Source of the DNA: Planctomycetaceae bacterium
Lineage (GTDB): Bacteria; Planctomycetota; Planctomycetia; Pirellulales; Pirellulaceae
DNA length: 50,341 nt
Assembly (NCBI GenBank): GCA_024642765.1
Contig: JAHEAM010000001.1
Coordinates: forward strand, 1 to 50,341
Reading direction: 5' to 3'
In this document: positions 41,371 to 50,050 of the stretch, one piece after another
Layout: every line of letters starts with the position of its first letter
How positions within the stretch are numbered: position 1 is the first letter of the stretch
Notes under the pieces: generated by a model
Seen by the model: only the letters and a program-made list of their open reading frames with translations
Told to the model about the DNA's origin: nothing
Databases searched by the model: none
Program-made: the position numbers and the translations under genes

Positions 41371-42987
41371 TCAATCGGCGTTCGACAAATCGATCTCGTA
41401 TTGTTCGATTTCGTCGCGGATCAATTCGAAAAGCGGCAAAAGGTCCTCGGCAAAGGTCTCCCAGCGCCCCAGTGAGGATTGATAAATAGGCTTTCGCACT
41501 TGAACCATACTCGCAGTGGTCACCGCCGATTGTGATTCATGGGGTCGCAAACACGAATCCGACCACGAGACTTGGGCCGCCGAGATAATCCGACGGATTT
41601 GCTGTTCGCCTTGAGAAACGAGGCGCTCGTAGAAAACTGGGACCATCCGGTCGGGCATTATCGATTGCCAGTGCTGTTGCAAACGAACGTGTTCTCGAAT
41701 CGTTTTGCCGATCCGCTCGAGCGTAGCAGTTTCCCATCGAAGCCGATCCGAGTCAAAAAACAAACTAAAGCTCGACAAGGCAATATCGCGCGGATCACGG
41801 CGGCAATAAAAGATCGGTGACTCCGGAAACGCTTGATGCGCGAATCCAAGATACTGAAAATTCTCTGGCATTTTGTCAACGACAAACGGCGCGCCTTGGC
41901 TAGAACTTGCGAGTAGCTGCAAATAGGAATCGCGAACTTTTGTGGCTTCTGCTACTCCAAACGACAAAGCTTTGTCGCTTTCCCAAATACTTGACCATGG
42001 CGCAACGCAATCCATCATCGCCGTCAATTCATCAGCATTTTGAATTTCGGGGTGACTACCCAAAATTTGCGCTACTAAACTCGTTCCGCTTCGTGGCAAG
42101 CCGACAACAAAAATAGGCTGCGGATGTGATGCCTTTCGGGGGGCAACGCAACTTACTTGCCGTTGATCGAAGAACCGCGAAAGGCGTTTAACAAAATTCG
42201 GCCGTTCGGCAAACGCGTCGCTGCATTCAGAGTCTAAAAGCTGCTGCGTCGCGCACGCATTGCCTTTTTCATAGTGCTTGAATGCTACATGAAACGCTTC
42301 GTGTTTCTCGAAATGAGACCCCAAAGCAAAATGGTAGCGAGCCATTCGTCCTAATTCGCTAGGCACGCCTGAAAAGGTCTGGGTCAACTGCTCGATGTAA
42401 GAAACCTGCTCTGACGATAACTCATACATGCCAGCCAAGGCTAACTTGCTCAGGTTGTAATAGATTGTCGGCTGATTGGGGTTGAATCCCAATGACACTT
42501 CGAAGGCTCGAATGGTTGAAGGAATATCGCCGATCGATTGAAACAAGAGTGCGACTTCGATCAATGTCGACTCGACTGCAAACTCTGCGTCGAGCGCCTT
42601 TTGAAAATGTTCCATCGCTTCGGCAGCCTGACCCAATCGAGCGAGCGAAACACCTCGTCGAAAGTGTGCCGCCGGAAATTCTGGGTCAATTTCCAAGGCT
42701 CGTGATGCAAATCGTTCGGCGTTGACAAAATCTGAACGCGAATGATGAATCGCTGCTAGATTCGAAAAGTACTCGGCATGTTCTTGGATTTTCAAGGCTC
42801 GTTCGATGTACAGTATGCCCTCCTCACTCTTTCCCGATTGGTGGGCAACCAAACCTGCTAGATGCCAGGCGTCTGAAAGGTTGGGTTGGGCTCGCAAGAT
42901 AGCGGCATAACCTTTGGCTGCCGTACCAAGATCGCCAATTTGATGGGCCTGAATCGAAGCTTGCAAGAGCTCGTTGATCGCTTCCAT
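41371..42987 (-). CDS. TPR-sulfotransferase fusion
   Basis: 538 residues from an ATG at 42987. Residues about 1-250 are tetratricopeptide repeats (LSDAWHLAGLVAHQSGKSEE, PAAHFRRGVSLARLGQAAEA, PTIYYNLSKLAL). The C-terminal domain is a PAPS-dependent sulfotransferase: IFVVGLPRSGTSLVAQILG at 292-310 (5'-phosphosulfate loop) and FYCRRDPRDIALSSFSLFF (3'-phosphate binding). TPR-sulfotransferases of this layout resemble protein tyrosine sulfotransferases in plants and many bacterial proteins; target unknown. No signal peptide. Cytoplasmic or membrane-associated. Confidence 0.88.
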   Translation of the reverse strand: MEAINELLQASIQAHQIGDLGTAAKGYAAILRAQPNLSDAWHLAGLVAHQSGKSEEGILYIERALKIQEHAEYFSNLAAIHHSRSDFVNAERFASRALEIDPEFPAAHFRRGVSLARLGQAAEAMEHFQKALDAEFAVESTLIEVALLFQSIGDIPSTIRAFEVSLGFNPNQPTIYYNLSKLALAGMYELSSEQVSYIEQLTQTFSGVPSELGRMARYHFALGSHFEKHEAFHVAFKHYEKGNACATQQLLDSECSDAFAERPNFVKRLSRFFDQRQVSCVAPRKASHPQPIFVVGLPRSGTSLVAQILGSHPEIQNADELTAMMDCVAPWSSIWESDKALSFGVAEATKVRDSYLQLLASSSQGAPFVVDKMPENFQYLGFAHQAFPESPIFYCRRDPRDIALSSFSLFFDSDRLRWETATLERIGKTIREHVRLQQHWQSIMPDRMVPVFYERLVSQGEQQIRRIISAAQVSWSDSCLRPHESQSAVTTASMVQVRKPIYQSSLGRWETFAEDLLPLFELIRDEIEQYEIDLSNAD

Positions 42988-43234
42988 TTGTAACCAGTCT
43001 CAATTGATTGCTATCGTTTCGTGAGCCACTCGCAACTCCTCGGCAGCTACTTCTAGATACGCTGCAGAGCGTTCCTGTCGTGGTTCCATCGTCCGACATT
43101 TCCGATGAGATTAGGACTTCATTCCCAATCCCGATTATTCGTCAGCAATCCTTCTATGCTGGCAAGTCCAATGCTAGTTACCGCGAGAGACTATAACGGT
43201 TATAACAAAGGCACTAGGTTCGATCGCATATCGT
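42988..43234. other. Intergenic region after the histidine kinase gene
   Basis: Holds a 13-bp palindrome TATAACGGTTATA at 43192-43204, about 30 bp after the histidine kinase stop (minus strand). No T-run follows. No small gene was found. Confidence 0.35.
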
Positions 43235-44599
43235 TTATTGAGGTAGCCGTACTTCAAATAGGGTCAATTGGTCAACCCGACGCCATTGCACCGTGCCCTG
43301 ATGCGCCGCCACAACGTTGCGAACAATACTCAGTCCCAAGCCCACGCCATCAGTCTTGCCAGATGTCAAAGGCTCAAAAATTTTGTCGGCGATCGCTGGG
43401 TCGGGACCAAGTCCGTTATCGATAACACTCAAGGTCAACATTTCGCCTTCTTGACGACTGCACAGACGCAACATCACCTGAGGTTCGGCACTTCTCGCAA
43501 GTTGAACTGCCTCGATTGCATTGAGCAAAAGATTCAATATCATCTGCTCGAGACCCTCCGGATCGACACGGATCATTATTGGGCGGTCGTCAGCCTCGAA
43601 TTTTAAGTCAACTTTGGCGTGTCGTGCTGCCGGTGCAACCAATGGCAGCAAATTCTCCGCCAAATGGCCGAGATCAACGTATTCCATTTTGGGTTCAGAA
43701 GGCCGCGCAATGGCCAAGAACTTTTTGAGGTAACGTTCCATAAGCTCAAGTTGTCGAGTCGCGACCAAGAGGCTTTCATCGTCCTTGTCGGAACACGCAT
43801 CACGGTGAAAATCGAGCGCCATTCGAGCTCCCGTGACGGTGTTTCGCAATTGATGGGCAAGGCCTCCGCCGAGAAGACCTAACGTATGGACCTGTTCCGT
43901 CTGACGAATGCGATCTCGATAGGCTTGCAACTTTTCAGCCATTTGATTGACCGACGCGGCGAGGTCACGCAATTCGTCGTTGGTGCTAGGCAAGGGCATT
44001 TGTTGAAAGTCGCCACCTGCAATTCGATCGACTTGGTTGCCAACTCTTTTCATCGAACCACTGATGCGCGCCGCGAGCCAAGCGGCAAATCCAGCTACGA
44101 CGAGGCCACCAATCATTCCTGTCGCGATCGCTGGCCAAATAGCAGCATGGATCTGTTGTTGGTATTCGTTTTTGGAATAGAGAATATGCAAGTTCTGCGG
44201 CGGGCGGGTTTCGCGAGCTCGAATGGGAATAGCTGCATGAAAAAATTCTTCATCGGCAACTCGGACAGTGGAGGCCAGTTTGAATCCGTCGGACGTCGGG
44301 GTTGTCTTGGGCAGATCCGTCGAATTCAACCGTGTATCGGTAACAGCGACAACGTTGCCTTGAGCGTCGTTTACCACCAACAGTGCGCCGGTCAATCCGT
44401 GAATTTGTTCCAGGACACGTTGCGTGATCGGAAAATTCGCATCGGCAAAAACGTTGGCAACCGATTCAATTCGTTCCTCGATACGCTGGCGACGTTCGTT
44501 CGCAATCGCCAACACAAATTTCCACGTTAAAACGACAACTAGCAACAATATCACAGTCGTGATGGGAACCAGGATTTGAAATCGCAATGATTGGCGCAT
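43235..44599 (-). CDS. Membrane sensor histidine kinase
   Basis: 454 residues from an ATG at 44599. Order: transmembrane helix (about 8-30), periplasmic sensor part (35-150, with ALLVVNDAQGNVVAVTD, possibly PAS/Cache-like), second helix (about 155-180, WPAIATGMIGGLVVAGFAAW), HAMP linker (to about 235), dimerisation/phosphoacceptor LLGGGLAHQLRNTVTGARM with the His, and HATPase with N box LNLLLNAIEAVQ, G1 DNGLGP and G2 GKTDGVGLGLSIVRN. The HxxRN phosphoacceptor fits NtrB-type kinases that work with sigma-54 response regulators. The NtrC-like regulator at 45794 is the likely partner, with the channel gene between them. Confidence 0.93.
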   Translation of the reverse strand: MRQSLRFQILVPITTVILLLVVVLTWKFVLAIANERRQRIEERIESVANVFADANFPITQRVLEQIHGLTGALLVVNDAQGNVVAVTDTRLNSTDLPKTTPTSDGFKLASTVRVADEEFFHAAIPIRARETRPPQNLHILYSKNEYQQQIHAAIWPAIATGMIGGLVVAGFAAWLAARISGSMKRVGNQVDRIAGGDFQQMPLPSTNDELRDLAASVNQMAEKLQAYRDRIRQTEQVHTLGLLGGGLAHQLRNTVTGARMALDFHRDACSDKDDESLLVATRQLELMERYLKKFLAIARPSEPKMEYVDLGHLAENLLPLVAPAARHAKVDLKFEADDRPIMIRVDPEGLEQMILNLLLNAIEAVQLARSAEPQVMLRLCSRQEGEMLTLSVIDNGLGPDPAIADKIFEPLTSGKTDGVGLGLSIVRNVVAAHQGTVQWRRVDQLTLFEVRLPQ

Positions 44600-44783
44600 G
44601 AGATTATGTTTTTTTCATGAGGCGGTTCGTCCAACGACTTAACAGCTTAGCATCTCGCGAAAAAATCGTCGCTGTAACATTTGATTTGTTATCGAATTTC
44701 ATTCTGCGAGTTCGGCTTTTCTATCGATTGTTTTCAGGGCAATTCATTTTTTCGATTCACAGAACGTGTTTCCTTCGATCCGC

Positions 44784-44789
44784 TAGAAT
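44784..44789 (+). promoter_or_regulatory. Possible -10 element (TAGAAT) for the ion channel gene
   Basis: CGCTAGAATG, 54 bp before the ATG at 44843, same CGCTAGAAT core as before glgA. No TTGACA-like -35 at normal distance. Confidence 0.35.
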
Positions 44790-44842
44790 GAATCCTGTTG
44801 TTAATTGGAAAATAACCTGACCGAATCATTCAACCAGAATTG

Positions 44843-45700
44843 ATGATGAACCAATCGCAAAACGAAATACTTCCCAGTCGATTTGGCTGGCGTAAAAAGC
44901 TATACGAGATCATTTTCGAAGCAGATACACCATTGGGAATCGCCTTTGATGTTCTTTTACTGATTGCTATTCTTGCCAGCGTCTTTTTTGTTTGCCTTGA
45001 GACAACGTATTCACACAATGACCCAGCCGACCTGCAGCGCATCGCTCAACTCGACAAAATTGAATTGTTGATAACGATTGTGTTTTCGATCGAGTATGTC
45101 TTGAGAATTATCTGTGTACGTAATCCCTGGCGATATGTTTTTAGCTTTTTTGGAATCATTGATTTGTTAGCTTGCCTACCGGGCTTTTTGTTTTTGGCCA
45201 CAGATCGCTATTCATCGATGTCGGTCATTCGATTGTTTCGAATCATCAGAGTGTTTCGCCTTTTTAAACTGGGATGGTTCGTTTCCGAATCTGAGGACCT
45301 CGGACGAGCTGTTTGGAAGGCCCGTGCAAAAATCATTGTTTTCTTGACGATCGTGTTAATCACTGTGACAATAACGGGCGCACTCATGTATGAAATGGAA
45401 CATCAAGAAAACGGCGAACAGTTTTCATCGATTCCACAGTCGATTTATTGGGCCATCGTGACCATGACGACCGTCGGCTATGGCGACATCGTACCCAAAA
45501 CAGTTCCTGGGAAATTTATTTCGGCCGCGCTAATCGTAATAGGCTACAGTTTGATCATTGTCCCCACGGGATTTGTTTCTGCAGAATTGAGCGGCAAAGC
45601 AAGACCTAACGTTACGAATCGGGTCTGTGATCATTGCTTCGCCGAAGGCCACGCTCAGAACGCTCAATTTTGCAACCGCTGTGGGACACCAATGGCTTGA
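44843..45700 (+). CDS. Voltage-gated potassium channel-like protein with C-terminal zinc ribbon
   Basis: 285 residues from the ATG at 44843 (TTG at 44840 also in frame). Six membrane segments: S1 about 33-52, S2 72-91, S3 100-120, S4 with spaced arginines VIRLFRIIRVFRLFK (about 128-142), S5 163-183, pore helix and S6 225-249. The selectivity filter is TTVGYGD (about 209-215), so K+ selective by family knowledge. The C-terminus carries a four-Cys zinc ribbon, CDHC and CNRC at about 262-280, unusual for a channel and possibly a ligand or redox-sensing tail. It lies between a histidine kinase and a response regulator gene. Confidence 0.92.
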   Translation: MMNQSQNEILPSRFGWRKKLYEIIFEADTPLGIAFDVLLLIAILASVFFVCLETTYSHNDPADLQRIAQLDKIELLITIVFSIEYVLRIICVRNPWRYVFSFFGIIDLLACLPGFLFLATDRYSSMSVIRLFRIIRVFRLFKLGWFVSESEDLGRAVWKARAKIIVFLTIVLITVTITGALMYEMEHQENGEQFSSIPQSIYWAIVTMTTVGYGDIVPKTVPGKFISAALIVIGYSLIIVPTGFVSAELSGKARPNVTNRVCDHCFAEGHAQNAQFCNRCGTPMA

Positions 45701-45712
45701 GCGGCCCTCAGC

Positions 45713-45718
45713 TATAAT
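45713..45718 (+). promoter_or_regulatory. Possible -10 element (TATAAT) for the response regulator
   Basis: GCTATAATAC, perfect TATAAT, between the channel stop (45700) and the regulator start, 76 bp upstream. A good -35 is absent at 16-18 bp. Confidence 0.45.
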
Positions 45719-45793
45719 ACGGAAGTCACCAAACGAACGATCACTTGCTGGCCACTAAAGAACTTAAAGCACTTTTCCCTTATTTGAACCATC

Positions 45794-47188
45794 GTGACTC
45801 AAAATCTCCTAGTTGTCGACGACGAAGAAGCCATTTGTTGGGGCCTTCAAAAAATTGGGCGTGAGCTCAATTGTACGGTTTATGTCGCACCCAGTGCCGA
45901 AGACGCATTGAACATCGCGGAATCCGAGACGCTCGATGCCATTATAACGGACGTTTGTTTGCCTGGTATTTCCGGACTTGCCGCGATCGCCTCCTATCGC
46001 ATACGATTCCCACGAATTCCGATCATCGTGATGACGGCCTACGGGGATCTTAAGACGGCAGTCGAAGCCGTGCGCCAAGGCGCCTTTGAGTACCTCGTGA
46101 AACCATTCTCTGCCGAAACGGTGCGTAACGTCTTAAGGCGAGCTCTCGACGATGCCAATCAAAATCGGGTCGAAATAGAACCGTCGGGCAACGCAGCGGT
46201 CGAAGGTTTCGTCGCCGAATCGACGATCATGCAAGAGGCTTTCAACCGCATTGCCTTGGCAGCGGCATCCGACGCCAGTGTTCTGATCAGCGGCGAGAGT
46301 GGCACGGGAAAAGAACTCGCCGCCCAAGCCATTCACAAATTCAGTTCGCGCGCAAGCGGACCTTTTGTTTCTGTAAACCTAGCGGCCCTGAGTCCGACCC
46401 TTGCCGAAAGCGAATTGTTCGGCCACACCAAGGGAGCCTATACCGGCGCGGACACGTCTCGCACTGGCCTGCTCGTCCAAGCCGACAAGGGCACTTTGTT
46501 CTTAGACGAAGTCGCAGACATTCCTATGCCGATCCAAGTCAAATTGTTACGAGCACTGGAAACACACGAAGTCACACCTGTCGGTGGCAGTCAACCGATC
46601 TCGACACAGTTTCGGATTATTGCCGCCTCTCATCGTGACCTAAATCAGATGATTCAACAATCCTTGTTTCGGCATGATTTGTTCTATCGTTTGGCCGGAT
46701 TTCAAATTGAGTTGCCGCCCTTGCGCGAACGCCTAGAAGACATCGAACCGTTGGCGAAACATTTTCTCGACTTGCTTGCCAATCACCCGCAAACCAGCCA
46801 ACGACTTTCAGCCGCGGCGATCGCCGAAATGAAACGCCGACCCTGGTGGGGAAACGTTCGTGAACTTCGAAACGCACTGCAACACGCAATCATCGTCGCC
46901 CGCGGTAGCACCATAGACGCCACTCACCTACCACCAGCAATTCGCCAGTCCGCTAGCGGAACGAACGATGATGGACTGGCGTCCACGATCGAACAATTGT
47001 TAGTTGCCTGGACGCTACAACACTTGAACGAATCGCCCGAGTGTGAGGACCTTTACGATCGATTGCTCAAGTTGGTCGAACCTGCCGTTTTCAATAAAGT
47101 CATGGAGCTCAACCAAAATCAATACTTAACTGCCGCCAAGGTGTTAGGCCTACACCGGACGACTCTCAAAAAGAAGCTCGACGGCTAA
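45794..47188 (+). CDS. NtrC-family sigma-54 response regulator
   Basis: 464 residues from a GTG at 45794. Receiver domain 1-120: DD at 9-10, phosphoacceptor D53 (ITDVCLPGISG), K in EYLVKPF. AAA+ sigma-54 activator 140-375: Walker A GESGTGKE, the sigma-54 contact loop is KGAYTGAD, a Tyr variant of GAFTGA, Walker B GTLFLDEV, sensor and arginine-finger region FRHDLFYRL and PPLRERLEDI. C-terminal Fis-type helix-turn-helix LTAAKVLGLHRTTLKKKL. It should activate sigma-54 promoters when phosphorylated, probably by the histidine kinase at 43235-44599. Target genes unknown. Confidence 0.95.
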   Translation: MTQNLLVVDDEEAICWGLQKIGRELNCTVYVAPSAEDALNIAESETLDAIITDVCLPGISGLAAIASYRIRFPRIPIIVMTAYGDLKTAVEAVRQGAFEYLVKPFSAETVRNVLRRALDDANQNRVEIEPSGNAAVEGFVAESTIMQEAFNRIALAAASDASVLISGESGTGKELAAQAIHKFSSRASGPFVSVNLAALSPTLAESELFGHTKGAYTGADTSRTGLLVQADKGTLFLDEVADIPMPIQVKLLRALETHEVTPVGGSQPISTQFRIIAASHRDLNQMIQQSLFRHDLFYRLAGFQIELPPLRERLEDIEPLAKHFLDLLANHPQTSQRLSAAAIAEMKRRPWWGNVRELRNALQHAIIVARGSTIDATHLPPAIRQSASGTNDDGLASTIEQLLVAWTLQHLNESPECEDLYDRLLKLVEPAVFNKVMELNQNQYLTAAKVLGLHRTTLKKKLDG

Positions 47189-47232
47189 AACAAGCACGAA
47201 GCGCAAGTGAATATTTGCCGAGAAAAACGGGT

Positions 47233-47916
47233 TTATTCGCCTGCGCTTCGGGCTCGTATCGATCCGTCGGCAATCCGCGCAATCAACGACCAATGCGCGC
47301 CCAGTCCGGCGAGCACCAGCACATGAAACGTTTCATGTGCGCCCCACACCCGAGGCACAATTGAAAACTGCATTACATTCGCAATCGCACCGACTGTGTA
47401 AAGCGCTCCTCCCAAAAACAAAGGTCCCACGACTGTCCAACCAAAGTCGCGAAACAGCATGATCGCCGATATGACCCCGATCCAACCCATCGCAATGAAT
47501 ATGCCGACCCCAACCACATAGGGAATATGTTCAAAAAAGATCGTGCGCAGCGTGATACCGGTCACCGCAATCGTCCAGATCAACAACAACATGCCCCACC
47601 GCCGCCAGCCGCGAAACAGAATGCCATGAATCGGCGTAAACGTCCCCGCGATCAAAACAAAAATCACCGCCACATCCATTCGCAACATCACACCGCGAGC
47701 AACATACCTTGTGTCTAGCAAGTGATAAACAAAGCTCATTGATAACAACAATTGAGCCGAGCACGCAAACACAAACGAATACCAAAACCGAACTCGCGAT
47801 CGCCAAGCGCTCCGCAGCAACAAAATCGAAAGCACAAAAAACACAACCGTCCCCGCCAGGTGCGAGAGCGAGCTCATCGGATCGTTGAATCCACTGATAG
47901 AATAAACCAGGTCCAT
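47233..47916 (-). CDS. Hemolysin III/PAQR family membrane protein
   Basis: 227 residues from an ATG at 47916, seven predicted membrane helices. Family marks: SMSFVYHLL (helix 2), RMDVAVIFVLIAGTFTP (helix 3, Asp and the GTFTP turn), and AHETFHVLVLAGLGAHW (helix 7, His pair). These His and Asp residues bind zinc in human adiponectin receptors; in bacteria the family is called hemolysin III (YqfA), with functions in membrane stress or lipid hydrolysis not settled. It converges with the NtrC-like gene. Confidence 0.9.
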   Translation of the reverse strand: MDLVYSISGFNDPMSSLSHLAGTVVFFVLSILLLRSAWRSRVRFWYSFVFACSAQLLLSMSFVYHLLDTRYVARGVMLRMDVAVIFVLIAGTFTPIHGILFRGWRRWGMLLLIWTIAVTGITLRTIFFEHIPYVVGVGIFIAMGWIGVISAIMLFRDFGWTVVGPLFLGGALYTVGAIANVMQFSIVPRVWGAHETFHVLVLAGLGAHWSLIARIADGSIRARSAGE

Positions 47917-47993
47917 TTTTTCCGGGCTGTATCATTTATGGCGTTGCGAGCATTAATTGCAAACTCTACAAACTGCTCTCGCGGCATGACTCA

Positions 47994-49925
47994 CTATTCG
48001 TTGGTATCCATACCGAGTTGTTTCATTTTGCGGTAGAGGTTGCTGCGGTGGAGGCCCATGATGCGGGCGGCTTCGGTCATGTTGCCACGTGTTTGCGCGA
48101 TGTTGCGTTCGATAAATGCGGCTTGAAAGCGATCGGTTGCGTCGGAGAGTGAAATGCCATCAACGAAGAACTCGCTGCCCATATCGTTTCCACGCGGCGA
48201 ATCAATAAACGGCAGATCCTTCGCATCCAGACTCGCATCCGTCGACAAGTAAGCGATTCTTTCCATCATGTTTCGAAGTTCGCGGACGTTTCCTGGCCAT
48301 TCATGAGTCAGCAATCGTTTTCTCGCGGCCTCGGTCAGCACGGGGGCCTTCCGCCGAACCTTCAATGCAAACATTTGCAAAAAGTGATCGGCCAATAATA
48401 AGACATCCTCACCGCGTTCGCGCAAGGCAGGCAAGTGTATCGAAACCACATTGAGACGAAAAAACAAATCCTCGCGAAACTTTTTCTCGCGGACCAAGTC
48501 CGCTAAATTCTGATTGGTTGCTGCAATCACGCGCGCATCGGTCGGGATCGGAGTCGAACCCCCGACTCGCACCACGATTTTTTCCTCTAGCACACGCAAT
48601 AATTTGGCTTGGCCACTGAGGCTCATGTCTCCAATCTCATCCAAAAACAGCGTTCCACCGTTCGCCAATTCAAACTTGCCAATTCGCGTTTGGTGGGCGT
48701 CCGTAAAGGCACCTTTTTCGTGACCGAACAACTCACTTTCGAGTAACGTCTCAGAGATTGCCGCGCAGTTCACCGCAACGAGCACATGGTCGCGGCGTTG
48801 ACTCAGGTAATGCAACATCTGAGCCGCGACTTCCTTCCCCGTACCGTTTTGGCCTGTGATGAGAATCGCCAGATCCGTATCGGCGACGCGGCGAATTGTG
48901 TCTTTGACTCGCTCGATTTCGGGTGAATTACCAATCCAAGCAACTTGATTCTGAGCTTGATCGGCCACATTCTTTTTAGAGGCAACCAGTTGTTCAACAT
49001 GTTGACTGTTTTCGATTGAGATTGCAGCGTGGGACGCCAATTCAATCAAGGCTTCTTCATCATCGCCATCAAAGTTGCCAAAGAGTTTGTTGATGACCTC
49101 GAAGGCTCCGATGATCTTGCCCGCGGCGTTTCGCATTGGCACACAGATCAGCGAGCGCGTCAGGAATTGAAGTTCTTTGTCGACTTGCCTGTGTATCATG
49201 GCTTGTTCGCTGGCAACGTCCGTGTCAACGCGTTGGGAAGTCTCCGTGCGAATAGCCTCGCCCACAACGCCGGCATTTAATGGAATCAACAACTCGCCGC
49301 CATCGACACCAAGTGCGGGCTTGCCGACGAGCATCCCGCGGACTTTGTCGATGAGAAAGATCGTTGCTCGTTCGGCTTTGAGAAACTTTCGCGCGGTCTC
49401 GGCAATTTGAGTCAAAAGATCATCGGTGTTTCGGCTCTTACTCCATTTGATGGTGACATCGAGGAGCTCTTGCAACCGTTCGGCGCGTTGATTGAGGTTT
49501 GAGTGTTTGCGCGCGACGGCCAACGCCATTCCCATCGCTGCTGCTAGACCGTCCATGACTTGCTTTTTCGCGATTGTCACGTCCGAAAAATTTCCCACGA
49601 GCAACCAGCCTTCGTCGACCGGGGATTCCAGTGTCGCCGCAATCCAACCCTCTTGGCTGTTGGTTGACTCTTGGTCCAAGACGTCGGCCAGCCATTGCGT
49701 CGGCAAACCGCTGAGCGGGGCGGTTTCGGCATGCACGCGCCATTGGCCCTTCGCGCCCTGGACTAATCCAAGCGCCGTCGCCTTGACCACCGAGTTGATC
49801 TCGTTCAAAAAAACGTGATGCAAACTCTCGGGCTCGACGTTTTTTGACGCCAATACAAGCCAACTTGGCAGGATTTTTGCCGCATCTGGCGACTGGGAAA
49901 TGCGATGCAAGAGTTGTGTAGGCAT
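47994..49925 (-). CDS. Sigma-54 activator with GAF sensor domain and Fis-type HTH
   Basis: 643 residues from an ATG at 49925. N-terminal region about 1-150 of unknown type, GAF domain about 170-315 (FLKAERATIFLIDKVRGMLV, ICVPMRNAAGKIIGAFEVIN), AAA+ domain about 335-565 with Walker A GQNGTGKE, sigma-54 contact loop GAFTDAH (GAFTDA instead of GAFTGA), Walker B GTLFLDEIGD, then Fis HTH NMTEAARIMGLHRSNLYRKM. It is not a response regulator: no receiver domain. GAF is the likely small-molecule input. Promoter targets unknown. It is divergent from fabI with 125 bp between. Confidence 0.93.
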   Translation of the reverse strand: MPTQLLHRISQSPDAAKILPSWLVLASKNVEPESLHHVFLNEINSVVKATALGLVQGAKGQWRVHAETAPLSGLPTQWLADVLDQESTNSQEGWIAATLESPVDEGWLLVGNFSDVTIAKKQVMDGLAAAMGMALAVARKHSNLNQRAERLQELLDVTIKWSKSRNTDDLLTQIAETARKFLKAERATIFLIDKVRGMLVGKPALGVDGGELLIPLNAGVVGEAIRTETSQRVDTDVASEQAMIHRQVDKELQFLTRSLICVPMRNAAGKIIGAFEVINKLFGNFDGDDEEALIELASHAAISIENSQHVEQLVASKKNVADQAQNQVAWIGNSPEIERVKDTIRRVADTDLAILITGQNGTGKEVAAQMLHYLSQRRDHVLVAVNCAAISETLLESELFGHEKGAFTDAHQTRIGKFELANGGTLFLDEIGDMSLSGQAKLLRVLEEKIVVRVGGSTPIPTDARVIAATNQNLADLVREKKFREDLFFRLNVVSIHLPALRERGEDVLLLADHFLQMFALKVRRKAPVLTEAARKRLLTHEWPGNVRELRNMMERIAYLSTDASLDAKDLPFIDSPRGNDMGSEFFVDGISLSDATDRFQAAFIERNIAQTRGNMTEAARIMGLHRSNLYRKMKQLGMDTNE

Positions 49926-50050
49926 ATTATCGGGTGGTGCCCCATGAACAGAATCGAGAGTTTCGCTAAACTAGTTTCATCTTGCAGACTAACAACTGCG
50001 TTCAATGAGCGTAGTCATTTTGATTCCAGCATTCTAGGGAGCCAGAGACA

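Noticed and set aside
44617..44820. 67-codon plus-strand frame between histidine kinase and channel
   Set aside because: No start signal or family features, and it covers the likely channel promoter.
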